In this document: in pieces, positions 1-6,840 of the stretch | Layout of the letters: the number at the start of each line of letters is the position of its first letter | Numbering within the stretch: the stretch's first letter is position 1 | From: Clostridium sp. | Lineage (GTDB): Bacteria; Bacillota; Clostridia; Lachnospirales; Lachnospiraceae | Length of the DNA stretch: 17,042 nucleotides | Reading direction: 5' to 3' | Assembly: GCA_004554205.1 (NCBI GenBank) | Contig: SFNH01000037.1 | Location: 1-17,042, forward strand | Translations under genes and position numbers: made by a program | Notes under the pieces: model-generated | Seen by the model: only the letters and a program-made list of their open reading frames with translations | Told to the model about the DNA's origin: nothing | Database searches by the model: none

Positions 1-171
1 GAAGTCGCCGCTCGCCGCGGCGAGCACGTTGCAGGGAAAAAACACGTCCAGCAGCAGCATGGAAAGGAGGTCTGCCCCCTTGCGATCCACTTTGCCCAGC
101 TTACCCAGCAAAAAGCCGAGCATCATCATTGCCGAGAGAATCAAAACCTGCTGCAAAACCGTCTGTGCCAT
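1..171 (-). CDS. AEC-family transporter, N-terminal part (runs off the left edge)
   Basis: The visible 57 residues begin MAQTVLQQVLILSAMM and continue with a hydrophobic helix, then GFLLGKLGKVDRKGADLL and a second helix ending FFPCNVLAAASG. This is the usual start of auxin efflux carrier (AEC/MdcF-like) permeases, which are 10-TM inner-membrane carriers for organic acids such as malonate. Only the first one and a half membrane segments are in the window, so the substrate cannot be judged. The gene starts 33 bp after the CoA-transferase stop on the same strand, with AGGG just ahead of the ATG, so the two are probably co-transcribed. That arrangement suggests import or export of a short carboxylate linked to CoA transfer (inference). 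Confidence 0.72.
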   Translation of the reverse strand, partial: MAQTVLQQVLILSAMMMLGFLLGKLGKVDRKGADLLSMLLLDVFFPCNVLAAASGDF

Positions 172-204
172 GTTACCCTACATCGTCCTTTTTCTTTGGT
201 TTCA

Positions 205-1524
205 TTACTTAAAATTCTCGTATGCGTACTTGAGCAGTTCCTCGCGGAAATCGGGGTGCGCGATGGCCGCCATGGCCTCAGCGCGCTCGCGCAGACTCTT
301 GCCGGAAAGCTCTGCAATGCCGTACTCAGTCGCAACATACTGGATCATCGTGCGCGGGGCGGAGATCGTGCTGCCGCCGGGGATCGTGGCAAGAATGTTG
401 CTCTTGCGCTCGCCGTCCTTCGTCACGCGGGAAGAGTTGATGCAGATGAAGCCCTTGCCGCCCTTCGAGCGGTAGGCGCCCTCGAGGAAGTCCATCTGCC
501 CGCCGATACCGGAGAGCTGGCGCGTAAGTGCGCTCTCGGCGTTCTCCTGCCCCATCAGGTCGAGCTGCACACCGCCGTTGATGCTGATGACGTTGCTGAG
601 CTTCGAGATACGTTCGACCGAGTGAATGTAGTCGAGGTCGCCGGGGTGGAAGAGGTACGGCTCGGCATCGAGCCAGTCGTAAAGCTCCTGCGAGCCCATG
701 GCAAGGTTCCACGCGGAAAGGCCGGTATCGAGTTCCTTGCGGGCGTTCGTCAGCTTGCCCGCCTTGTAAAGCTCAAGGAAGGCGTCGGAAATGGTACCGG
801 TGTGGCAGCCGAGGTCGCGCTTGTCAGACTCCGCGAGCATCTTGGCGACCGTATAGGGTACGCCGCCCACGCCGAGCGACAGCACCGCGCCGTCCGGAAT
901 CTGCTCGACCACCAGCTTGGCGATGGCGATGTCCGTTTCGCTCGGCTCGCGGTAGGAGCGAAGCGGCAGCGGCTCATGCTCACCCTCGACAACATAGTCC
1001 GCCTCGGAGAGGTGGACGCGGATCGAGTTTTCGAAGCCGTGCAGCCTCGGATAGTGCTCGTTGATTTCAAAAATGACCGTCCTCGCGCTCTCAAAAATCG
1101 TGCGCCACGCATACGGCGAGATGCCGAGGCCGCAGTAGCCATCCGCGTCCGGCTTGGAGACTGGCACGAACGCCACGTCGCAGCGGATGTGCTTGTCGCG
1201 GTAGAGATACGGCAGCGAGCGCAGCATGACCGGCATGAATTTCACGAGCCCGCGCGCTTGGAGCTTCCGCTCATAGTCGCCGATGTGCCAGCTATAGTAG
1301 GTGAAGCTCTCCTGCTCGGGGTCGCTTTCGACGATCTCAATGCGCGGACGGATCACAAGGCCGCCGCGCACCTTGACGTCCTTGACTTCTCCCTTACGCG
1401 CAGCGAGCGCGCGGTCGAGCAGTTCGGGAAAGCCCGCGCCGAAGCCGTAATCCACCCAGTCGCCGGACTGCACCGCCTTGACGGCCTGCTCCGGCGTGAC
1501 AAACTTTGTCTGATAGTCATTCAT
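205..1524 (-). CDS. Acetyl-CoA hydrolase/transferase family CoA-transferase (butyryl-CoA:acetate or 4-hydroxybutyrate type)
   Basis: This is a 439-residue protein of normal length for the family that moves CoA between carboxylic acids, including butyryl-CoA:acetate and 4-hydroxybutyrate CoA-transferases. Visible landmarks are GDWVDYGFGAG near residue 21, the glycine-rich GVGGVPYTV at 218-226, and the CoA-site motif GIGGQMDF at 339-346, followed by SKGGKGFIC. The start has AAGGAG about 9 nt upstream and a good promoter ahead of it. Oddity: in characterised members the catalytic glutamate lies in an HTE/HSE motif (Glu238 in Clostridium aminobutyricum AbfT). Here the equivalent reads HTG, with Gly243. 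The rest of the fold looks intact, so this is either an inactive or re-purposed paralogue or a subgroup using another residue. Substrate is not assigned. It lies 33 bp upstream of a transporter gene. Confidence 0.85.
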   Translation of the reverse strand: MNDYQTKFVTPEQAVKAVQSGDWVDYGFGAGFPELLDRALAARKGEVKDVKVRGGLVIRPRIEIVESDPEQESFTYYSWHIGDYERKLQARGLVKFMPVMLRSLPYLYRDKHIRCDVAFVPVSKPDADGYCGLGISPYAWRTIFESARTVIFEINEHYPRLHGFENSIRVHLSEADYVVEGEHEPLPLRSYREPSETDIAIAKLVVEQIPDGAVLSLGVGGVPYTVAKMLAESDKRDLGCHTGTISDAFLELYKAGKLTNARKELDTGLSAWNLAMGSQELYDWLDAEPYLFHPGDLDYIHSVERISKLSNVISINGGVQLDLMGQENAESALTRQLSGIGGQMDFLEGAYRSKGGKGFICINSSRVTKDGERKSNILATIPGGSTISAPRTMIQYVATEYGIAELSGKSLRERAEAMAAIAHPDFREELLKYAYENFK

Positions 1525-1555
1525 AAGAAAAATTCTCCTTACTTCGATGCTTTCT

Positions 1556-1584
1556 AATGTAGCAGACCTTGCGCCGCTTGTAAA
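1556..1584 (-). promoter_or_regulatory. Sigma-A type promoter for the CoA-transferase
   Basis: Read on the minus strand, a -35 box TTTACA (1579-1584) and a -10 box TACATT (1556-1561) are separated by exactly 17 nt. The gene's Shine-Dalgarno and ATG follow within about 35 nt. No operator-like palindrome is obvious beside it. Confidence 0.6.
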
Positions 1585-1626
1585 TCGTTTCAGAATGAAA
1601 AAAGGCTCGCCGTACAGGTCTTTCTC

Positions 1627-1655
1627 TTGCGCACCCGCAGCAATTCTGCTATGCT
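1627..1655 (+). promoter_or_regulatory. Sigma-A type promoter for the thioesterase
   Basis: A -35 box TTGCGC (1627-1632) and a -10 box TATGCT (1650-1655) are spaced by 17 nt, about 40 nt ahead of the thioesterase start. It is divergent from the CoA-transferase promoter, with the two about 45 bp apart. Confidence 0.5.
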
Positions 1656-1696
1656 TGGCTCATCTGATCTGTCAACATAAAGGAGACTGATGCATC

Positions 1697-2098
1697 ATGG
1701 TCGAAAACTATCAGGAAATGCTTGATCGGGAATCCAACGGTTTTATCCGTCACAACGGCATTCGCATCGTTTCGGTCGACGAAGAGAAAAGCGTGCTCGA
1801 AGCGGCGGTTACCGACGCAAGCCGCAATGTCTGGGGCGGCGTACACGGCGGCTTTCTCTACGCAATGGCGGACACCGCCGCGGGCGCGTTCGCGCGCATC
1901 AAATATGCCCAGCGCAACGTGACACTCAGCGCTACGATCAGCTACCTCCGCCCGACAACGCATTCCAAATCGCTCACCGTGGTTGGCCGCGAGGTGAAGG
2001 TCGGCGGCCACATTGGCTTTTTCGAGGTCGATATCACCGACGACTCAGGTGCACTCATCGCCCGCGCAGAGGTGAATATGTACTTTTTGGATCATTGA
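1697..2098 (+). CDS. PaaI-like hotdog-fold thioesterase
   Basis: This 133-residue protein has the size and motifs of the PaaI/4HBT hotdog thioesterases, which hydrolyse acyl- or aroyl-CoA thioesters in the cytoplasm. The diagnostic stretch is NVWGGVHGGFLYAMADTAAG: the HGG turn is at 50-52 and the acidic residue of the central helix, the usual catalytic position, is Asp59. The C-terminal half (TISYLRPTTHSKSL, then VDITDDSGALIARAEVNMYF) supplies the beta strands of the fold. The ATG at 1697 is preceded by AAAGGAG 11 nt away; a nearer ATG at 1690 is out of frame. It is a single-gene unit with its own promoter and a strong terminator. Its position divergent from a CoA-transferase suggests a role in acyl-CoA turnover (inference); the substrate is unknown. 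Confidence 0.85.
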   Translation: MVENYQEMLDRESNGFIRHNGIRIVSVDEEKSVLEAAVTDASRNVWGGVHGGFLYAMADTAAGAFARIKYAQRNVTLSATISYLRPTTHSKSLTVVGREVKVGGHIGFFEVDITDDSGALIARAEVNMYFLDH

Positions 2099-2110
2099 AC
2101 AGGCAAAAGT

Positions 2111-2150
2111 CGGCATTCCGCTTGCAGCGGAATGCCGGCTTTCTTCCTTT
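2111..2150 (+). terminator. Bidirectional intrinsic terminator between thioesterase and lipoprotein gene
   Basis: A perfect 11-bp stem, CGGCATTCCGC at 2111-2121 and its complement at 2127-2137, closes a 5-nt loop and is followed by GCTTTCTTCCTTTT on the plus strand. On the minus strand the same stem is followed by ACTTTTG, so it can also serve the convergent lipoprotein gene. Confidence 0.85.
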
Positions 2151-2173
2151 TAAGCTTCCCCAGCGTCTCTCTT

Positions 2174-3100
2174 TCAGGGCAGGCTGTCCAGCGGGTTGGC
2201 ACGGTATCCCTCCATGAGGCTATCGTTTTCCATGATGAACGGGCGCGTCGTATCCTGATCCCACGCGGTATCGTATTTTTCCATCAGATAGTCGCTCAGT
2301 TCTGTGCGGTTCCGGAGCTTCACCAGACGGTACGGCTCCTGAAAGGCCACCTTTTCGACAAAGTAGAGGCTTCCGTCCTCTGCCGGCAGCAGCACGCCCA
2401 CATGCCCGATGAAGAGCGTGTTATCGGTATCGGAGAACTTATCGTGCAGGACGACGGAGATCAGCCGTGCAGTGCTGTCTGAGAAGGCGATGCCGCGCGC
2501 CGCCCAGCCCGCTTGAAGCGCCTCGACCTGCGCGGTAACCTCTGTGCTGTCCGCGGCCGCCACCGGGGCGAACAATGCGCAGAACGCAGCGCCGCTGCCG
2601 CCGCAGAGGGCGTTCGGGTCGGCGCTCAACGTTTCAAGATCCAGAAAAAGGGCGTCCTCGCCCTGCGTATCGGGCTGATCCGCTCCGGCGGTGAGAAATT
2701 CGCCAAACAGGCCGAATGCCGTAATACGGCAGTTGTAGCCGGGGAAACTGCCGTTTTTCTCTGCCCACAGATCCTGCATCTCATAGGGGTCGTACTTGGT
2801 GGCGGTCGGCGCGGCACTCTCAAAGCCGTCCGTCAGCCATTCGCTCTTGACGCTCCAGTTGAAAAGATCGACCTTTTCAAAAAAAGCGCTGACCCGGCTT
2901 TCGTCCACGCCGGCGTTCGCAAGCGCAGCGGTGAGCAGCGCGCGCGAATCCCCGTCCGTCAGGTTCGCGTACGTGACCGTTTCCAGCGGAGACTGTGCAT
3001 TGCCTGTGTCTGGTTTTGTTTGCTCGCCGCAGCCGGAAAGCCCTGCAAGGAGAATGCCAAGAACCAAAAAAGCGGGAAGCAGCTGTTTTTTCATATTCAT
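2174..3100 (-). CDS. DUF4300-like lipoprotein
   Basis: From the ATG at 3100 the product is 308 residues. It has a lipoprotein signal peptide: MNMKKQ, a hydrophobic core, and lipobox LSGC with the lipidated Cys at 24, so it should be anchored outside the cell membrane. After a short linker comes VTYANLTDGDSRALLTAALANAG, then FFEKVDLFNWSV and GYNCRITAFGLFGEF. This resembles DUF4300 proteins of Firmicutes, whose function is unknown to me. I chose the start at 3100 rather than the in-frame ATG at 3151 because AGGAAAGG lies about 11 nt ahead and the signal peptide begins there. No catalytic residues can be assigned. It lies about 95 bp after another lipoprotein on the same strand, probably in the same unit. 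Confidence 0.72.
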   Translation of the reverse strand: MNMKKQLLPAFLVLGILLAGLSGCGEQTKPDTGNAQSPLETVTYANLTDGDSRALLTAALANAGVDESRVSAFFEKVDLFNWSVKSEWLTDGFESAAPTATKYDPYEMQDLWAEKNGSFPGYNCRITAFGLFGEFLTAGADQPDTQGEDALFLDLETLSADPNALCGGSGAAFCALFAPVAAADSTEVTAQVEALQAGWAARGIAFSDSTARLISVVLHDKFSDTDNTLFIGHVGVLLPAEDGSLYFVEKVAFQEPYRLVKLRNRTELSDYLMEKYDTAWDQDTTRPFIMENDSLMEGYRANPLDSLP

Positions 3101-3195
3101 CAATCGTTTTGCCTTTCCTGTAAATGATCGTCTTGCGCTACAAGTTTGCACGGCCTTGCGCGCTCTTATACAGTAGACACATCGGCGGAAACAGT

Positions 3196-3768
3196 CTACA
3201 TTGGATCAGAGAAGAACCCATATCCCATTTTGGCATTCAAAAGGCCATACGTTTCCAGCGTTTCCGGCGCTCCTTCCGGCGCATAGCACCCCGGCCACCA
3301 GCTCAGGAAATCCTCGTCCAGCCCGTCCGTGGGTGTATCGGGCAAATACAAAACGAACGTCTCTCCGTCCTCCATGCCGTACGGCGCAGCAGGCACATAG
3401 CAAATGCCGTCCTCGATCCATTCTTCCCCGCCCTCGTCATCGCAGTTCAACTCTGATAGCGTCATGGAATAGCTGTATTCGTCCACTTTTTCAATGTCCG
3501 AAAACCGTCCGGAAAAATGGCAGAGATAGACCGTTCCGTTTGGATAGTCCTCGCCGATGACTCCCATGTCGGAATCGTGAAACTGTCCTGAAAACGTTCC
3601 GTCCCGCTCCAGCGTCAAGGACGTTCCCCAGCCGCCCACGCCGCTGGAGAATTCAAGATCCATTGGGAAATCGTCTGGCAGGGACACCTCGCTTTTTGGG
3701 CCGCAGCCGGTCAACAATGCCGTGCAGAATAACAGCACCGCCATCTTTTTTATTGAAATACGTTTCAT
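3196..3768 (-). CDS. Predicted lipoprotein of unknown function
   Basis: This 190-residue product has a clear lipoprotein signal: MKRISIKK, a hydrophobic stretch, and lipobox LLTGC with Cys22. The mature part contains FSSGVGGWGTSLTLERDGTFSG and DYPNGTVYLCHFSGRFSD, followed by an acidic C-terminal half rich in Asp and Glu. The repeated beta-like strands look like the small extracytoplasmic proteins widespread in Clostridia, but I cannot name a function. GGGAGG 8 nt ahead of the ATG and a promoter upstream support the start. It precedes the DUF4300-like lipoprotein on the same strand. Confidence 0.75.
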   Translation of the reverse strand: MKRISIKKMAVLLFCTALLTGCGPKSEVSLPDDFPMDLEFSSGVGGWGTSLTLERDGTFSGQFHDSDMGVIGEDYPNGTVYLCHFSGRFSDIEKVDEYSYSMTLSELNCDDEGGEEWIEDGICYVPAAPYGMEDGETFVLYLPDTPTDGLDEDFLSWWPGCYAPEGAPETLETYGLLNAKMGYGFFSDPM

Positions 3769-3788
3769 GTTTGATCCCTCCCGCTTTC

Positions 3789-3817
3789 AGTATATCGTTT
3801 TCTGTGTTCAAAAACAA
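3789..3817 (-). promoter_or_regulatory. Sigma-A type promoter for the two lipoprotein genes
   Basis: On the minus strand, -35 TTGTTT (3812-3817) and -10 TATACT (3789-3794) are separated by 17 nt. The Shine-Dalgarno GGGAGG and ATG of the first lipoprotein follow immediately. Confidence 0.6.
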
Positions 3818-3899
3818 GCCTTCCTTTCAAGGGGCTGCCCGCCCTGCTAAGCGCAACAAATCCAAAGGGTAAAATCAGGACAAGGCGAAAAAAACGTGC

Positions 3900-3928
3900 T
3901 TGCATTTCCTGCAAACATGTGGTAATTT
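3900..3928 (+). promoter_or_regulatory. Sigma-A type promoter at the head of the DUF3793-flavodoxin leader
   Basis: A -35 box TTGCAT (3900-3905) and a -10 box TAATTT (3923-3928) have a 17-nt spacer. The predicted start of transcription (about 3935) lies just before the first palindromic operator candidate, so a bound repressor would block elongation or initiation. The resulting leader to the DUF3793 start would be about 245 nt. Confidence 0.5.
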
Positions 3929-3940
3929 AAATGCAAGGCA

Positions 3941-3956
3941 GTTAGAGTTGTCTAAC
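3941..3956. promoter_or_regulatory. Operator candidate 1, GTTAGA-N4-TCTAAC
   Basis: This is a perfect 6-bp inverted repeat with a 4-bp spacer, immediately downstream of the predicted transcription start. The same core recurs at 4133-4148, which argues for a protein-binding site rather than chance. The cognate regulator is not in the window; a metal-responsive repressor is an inference from the flavodoxin downstream. Confidence 0.55.
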
Positions 3957-4128
3957 CATTATGTTCGAACGCGGTACTCTTTTTGCGTTGGAGTTCTGCC
4001 CTTGCGCGCAGGTAAATCGTTCGGGCGCGGCCTGCTTTTCGCCGTACGGCTAACAATCCTTACCACGCAACCGCGAAAGCAGGCAGTTAACCCCAAAAAG
4101 CCGCTTTTGGGCGGCTTTTGAAAGGCCC
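3957..4128 (+). promoter_or_regulatory. Structured leader or small-RNA candidate ending in a terminator-like hairpin
   Basis: There is no credible protein gene between 3957 and 4128. The stretch holds a long-range stem: GCCTGCTTTTCGC at 4030-4042 against GCGAAAGCAGGC at 4073-4084, with one bulged T. Next to its left arm is the 10-bp palindrome GCCGTACGGC (4041-4050). A perfect 9-bp hairpin follows at 4096-4119 (AAAAGCCGC, 6-nt loop, GCGGCTTTT), which is terminator-like with a short T run. With the promoter at 3900 this would make a transcript of roughly 185 nt, or a long attenuated leader for the downstream genes. No known riboswitch class is recognised. Confidence 0.4.
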
Positions 4129-4152
4129 GGTAGTTAGATGAGTCTAACTACC
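4129..4152. promoter_or_regulatory. Operator candidate 2, 10-bp perfect palindrome with the same core
   Basis: GGTAGTTAGA (4129-4138) and its exact complement TCTAACTACC (4143-4152) flank TGAG. The core GTTAGA-N4-TCTAAC is identical to the site at 3941. It lies 30 bp ahead of the DUF3793 start. A weak promoter (TTGAAA at 4118-4123) could overlap it, but no good -10 box is seen. Confidence 0.6.
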
Positions 4153-4181
4153 GTAACAAGGAAACAAGGAGGCGAAAGCGA

Positions 4182-4733
4182 ATGTCTGAAGAAATTTTGA
4201 TCCGTCAGGGCGCGCCGACGCTCGCGGGCATCAAGACAGGGAGCCTGTTTCCCTGTCCCTGCGAGGACCGTGAGGCCCTGCTGTCCGATATCCGGCAGCT
4301 GAACCGGCGGCTGTCGTCAAAGGGGCTCTGCCTGCTGCCGATCCGCTTTCTGGCAGGGCAGGCGCTTCTTTACCTCTACCGCCCCGCCGAGCTGCGGCGG
4401 GATCTGCGCGACGCGCGGGCGTCCGAGCTGCTGCATCAGGCAGGTTACGGCAACGAAAGCTGCGCGCACTGCGTAGCGCGCCTTGCCCGCCGCTTCCGCA
4501 AGAGCGGTGAGTTTCCGCACGAGGTAGGGCTGTTTCTCAGCTACCCGCCGGAGGACGTGAAGGGCTTCATCGATCACCGCGCAAACAATTTCAAATGCGC
4601 GGGGCTTTGGAAGGTCTACGGCGACGAGGAAAAGGCGCGCTCACTGTTCGCAAAATACAAAAAATGCACGGAGATCTACTGCGCACTCTGGCAAAACGGC
4701 TCGAAGCTCGAGCAGCTTGCCGTCGCGGTTTGA
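4182..4733 (+). CDS. DUF3793 family protein
   Basis: This 183-residue protein shows the family pattern clearly: APTLAGIKTGSLF near the N-terminus (11-23), LLYLYRPAEL near 62-71, then FPHEVGLFLSYPP (111-123), EDVKGFI (124-130), GLWKVYGDEEKA near 141-152 and KKCTEIYCALW at the C-terminal end. DUF3793 proteins are cytoplasmic, with no signal peptide or membrane helix, and their biochemical role is not known to me. They often sit beside flavodoxin and ferrous-iron transport genes, and here a flavodoxin follows 35 bp downstream, which points to iron or redox physiology (inference). AAGGAGG lies about 10 nt ahead of the ATG. Two operator-like palindromes and a structured leader lie upstream. Confidence 0.9.
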   Translation: MSEEILIRQGAPTLAGIKTGSLFPCPCEDREALLSDIRQLNRRLSSKGLCLLPIRFLAGQALLYLYRPAELRRDLRDARASELLHQAGYGNESCAHCVARLARRFRKSGEFPHEVGLFLSYPPEDVKGFIDHRANNFKCAGLWKVYGDEEKARSLFAKYKKCTEIYCALWQNGSKLEQLAVAV

Positions 4734-4768
4734 TTTGATAAAACACAAAAAGAAAGGAATTTACAAAA

Positions 4769-5191
4769 ATGAAAACTGCTGTTGTTTATTGGAGCGGCAC
4801 AGGCAATACGGAGGCAATGGCGCGTGCCGTTGCCGAAGGCATGACCGCCGCGGGCGCAGAGGCTGTGCTGCTCACGCCCGCCGAGGTCGCCCCCGGCGGT
4901 CTGAACGCCTACGATGCCATCGCCTTCGGCTGCCCCGCCATGGGCAGCGAGGTGCTGGAGGAAATGGAGTTCCAGCCGATGTTCGATGCCTGCAAGCGCA
5001 GCCTCGGCGGTAAGCGCGTGGCGCTGTTCGGCTCCTACGGCTGGGGTGATGGCGAGTGGATGCGCACTTGGGAGAGTGACTGCGACAGCGCGGGGCTGAA
5101 TCTCGTGTGTGAGAGTGTGATCTGCACGGAGACTCCAGACGACGCGGCGCTTGAGGCCTGCCGCGCACTTGGCAAGGCGTTGGCGAAGTAA
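4769..5191 (+). CDS. Short-chain flavodoxin
   Basis: This 140-residue protein has the length of a short-chain flavodoxin, a soluble FMN-carrying electron donor that can replace ferredoxin when iron is scarce. The phosphate-binding loop is SGTGNTE at 9-15, after the first beta strand (MKTAVVYW). The isoalloxazine-side loops are likely AFGCPAMGSEVLE (52-64) and LFGSYGWGDGEW (86-97), the latter with Tyr and Trp typical of the flavin contact region. AAAGGAAT upstream acts as ribosome binding site. It probably shares a transcript with DUF3793. No clear terminator follows; a small hairpin at 5258-5273 lacks a T run. Confidence 0.92.
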   Translation: MKTAVVYWSGTGNTEAMARAVAEGMTAAGAEAVLLTPAEVAPGGLNAYDAIAFGCPAMGSEVLEEMEFQPMFDACKRSLGGKRVALFGSYGWGDGEWMRTWESDCDSAGLNLVCESVICTETPDDAALEACRALGKALAK

Positions 5192-5341
5192 AACGTTCCC
5201 CACCCAGCAAAACTGCACCTTGCAAAGCCGCACAACGCCTCCCTACCGGTACTCCCCGCAGCATTCCTGCTGCCGAGAGATCGATGCTCCCTGCGTTGTG
5301 TTATAATCCCGCATGGCGGAACATTTTAAGAGAAGGTTCCC

Positions 5342-6760
5342 CTACAAGGCAATGTCGGCAGATTCCTCGGGTATCCCTTCGAGTACAGGCCTTACCTTGC
5401 GCAGGAACGTATCCACCTGTTCCGGGCAGCGGCCAATATAATCCTCCGGCTTCAGCAGGGCGGTAAGATCCTCCTCATTCATGGAAAAGGCCGGCTCTTC
5501 CGCCAGGCGGTGCAGAAGGTCACAGGGCTCCCCTTCCTTCATTTTTGCGGAAGCCGCATGCGAGCAGCGGCGGATCACCTCATGCAGCTCCTGCCGGTCT
5601 CCGCCGCGCTTGACGGCTTCCATCATCAGGTTTTCCGTAGCGATAAAAGGCAGGTATTCCCGAACGGCCTTGTCGATGATCTTCTCGTTTACTACAAGCC
5701 CGCGGGTCACATTTTTGCAAAGGCGCAGAATCGCGTCGGCGCAGAGGAACCCTTCCGGCATGGAAATGCGGCGGTTGGCAGAGTCATCGAGTGTGCGCTC
5801 CAGCCATTGAACAGATGCCGTCATGGGGGCATTTGCAGCGTCCAAAATAAGATATCGTGCCAAAGAGCAGATTCGTTCGCTCCGCATGGGATTTCGTTTA
5901 TATGCCATGGCGGAGGAACCGATCTGCTCTTTTTCAAAAGGCTCCTCCAGCTGCCGGTCGTGCTGCAGCAGGCGAATGTCATTTGCCATGCGATAGGCAC
6001 TCTGGGCCATGGAAGACAGACAGTTTAAGATACGGCTGTCTACCTTCCGGGGATACGTCTGCCCGCAGACGTCAAAGCAGCGCGCAAAGCCGAATTCCGC
6101 ACTGATCTGGCGGTTCATCTGGTCGATCTTGTCGGTATCACCGTCAAAGAGGTCCAGAAAGCTCGCCTCGGTTCCGGTGGTCCCGCGGCAGCCAAGAAAT
6201 TTCATATGCGCCAACACATGATCCAGTTCCTCCAGATCGGAGAGAAAATCCTGCATCCAGAGGGTTGCCCGTTTCCCCACAGTGACAAGTTGAGCAGGCT
6301 GATAGTGGGTATATCCGAGGGTGGGCAGCGACTTGTATTTTTCTGCGAAGGCGGCAAGATTTTTCAGCACACCCAGCAGTTCTCCGCGGAGATAACGCAA
6401 ACCGTCCCGATAAAGGATCAGATCCCCGTTGTCGGTCACATAGCAGCTCGTGGCCCCCAAGTGGATCACACCCGCGGCGCCGGGCGCCGCTTTTCCGTAG
6501 GCATAGACATGTGCCATCACATCATGCCGCACTTCCTTTTCCCGCTGCGCAGCACATTCAAAATCAATATCATCGATGTGCGCTTCCAGCTCCGCCACCT
6601 GCTCTGCCGTAATGGGCAGGCCAAGGTCATGCTCCGCCCGGGCCAGCGCAGTCCAGAGCTTTCGCCAGACCCGAATACGCTTTTCCTGGGAGAACAGATG
6701 CAGCATCTCTTCGGAAGCATAACGGGACGAGAGGGGCGATTCATATTTTTCGTACATCAT
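5342..6760 (-). CDS. purB: Adenylosuccinate lyase
   Basis: The 472-residue product belongs to the fumarase/aspartase superfamily and should cleave adenylosuccinate to AMP and fumarate, and SAICAR to AICAR and fumarate, in purine synthesis. Visible motifs are the RHDVMAHVYAYG region at 78-89, HLGATSCYVTDN (100-111), TLGYTHYQPAQ (147-157) with a conserved His, and the signature loop GSSAMAYKRNP at 281-291. I place the start at the first of two adjacent ATGs (6760), with GGAG 10 nt upstream; the long in-frame extension to 6958 overlaps purA and has no family-like sequence. It follows purA by 80 bp and is the last gene of the leftward glnN-purA-purB unit. No obvious terminator follows its stop. 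Confidence 0.95.
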   Translation of the reverse strand: MMYEKYESPLSSRYASEEMLHLFSQEKRIRVWRKLWTALARAEHDLGLPITAEQVAELEAHIDDIDFECAAQREKEVRHDVMAHVYAYGKAAPGAAGVIHLGATSCYVTDNGDLILYRDGLRYLRGELLGVLKNLAAFAEKYKSLPTLGYTHYQPAQLVTVGKRATLWMQDFLSDLEELDHVLAHMKFLGCRGTTGTEASFLDLFDGDTDKIDQMNRQISAEFGFARCFDVCGQTYPRKVDSRILNCLSSMAQSAYRMANDIRLLQHDRQLEEPFEKEQIGSSAMAYKRNPMRSERICSLARYLILDAANAPMTASVQWLERTLDDSANRRISMPEGFLCADAILRLCKNVTRGLVVNEKIIDKAVREYLPFIATENLMMEAVKRGGDRQELHEVIRRCSHAASAKMKEGEPCDLLHRLAEEPAFSMNEEDLTALLKPEDYIGRCPEQVDTFLRKVRPVLEGIPEESADIAL

Positions 6761-6840
6761 GGACACTTTTCTCCATTTGGTTTTCTCAGCGGCAAACGCT
6801 GTCGTATTTTTTCTTTGTCGATCCTGTGCCATGCGCCCAC

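Noticed and set aside
196..1557. Long plus-strand open frame of 453 codons
   Set aside because: It is antisense to the CoA-transferase, is Arg/Ala/Val-rich, has no recognisable motif and no ribosome binding site; it is a by-product of the GC-rich codon use.
3900..4121. 73-codon open frame in the DUF3793 leader
   Set aside because: It starts inside the -35 box of the predicted promoter, ends in the terminator-like hairpin, and has no ribosome binding site.
5258..5273. Hairpin GCAGCA-TTCC-TGCTGC as terminator of the flavodoxin unit
   Set aside because: The stem is only 6 bp and no T run follows on either strand.
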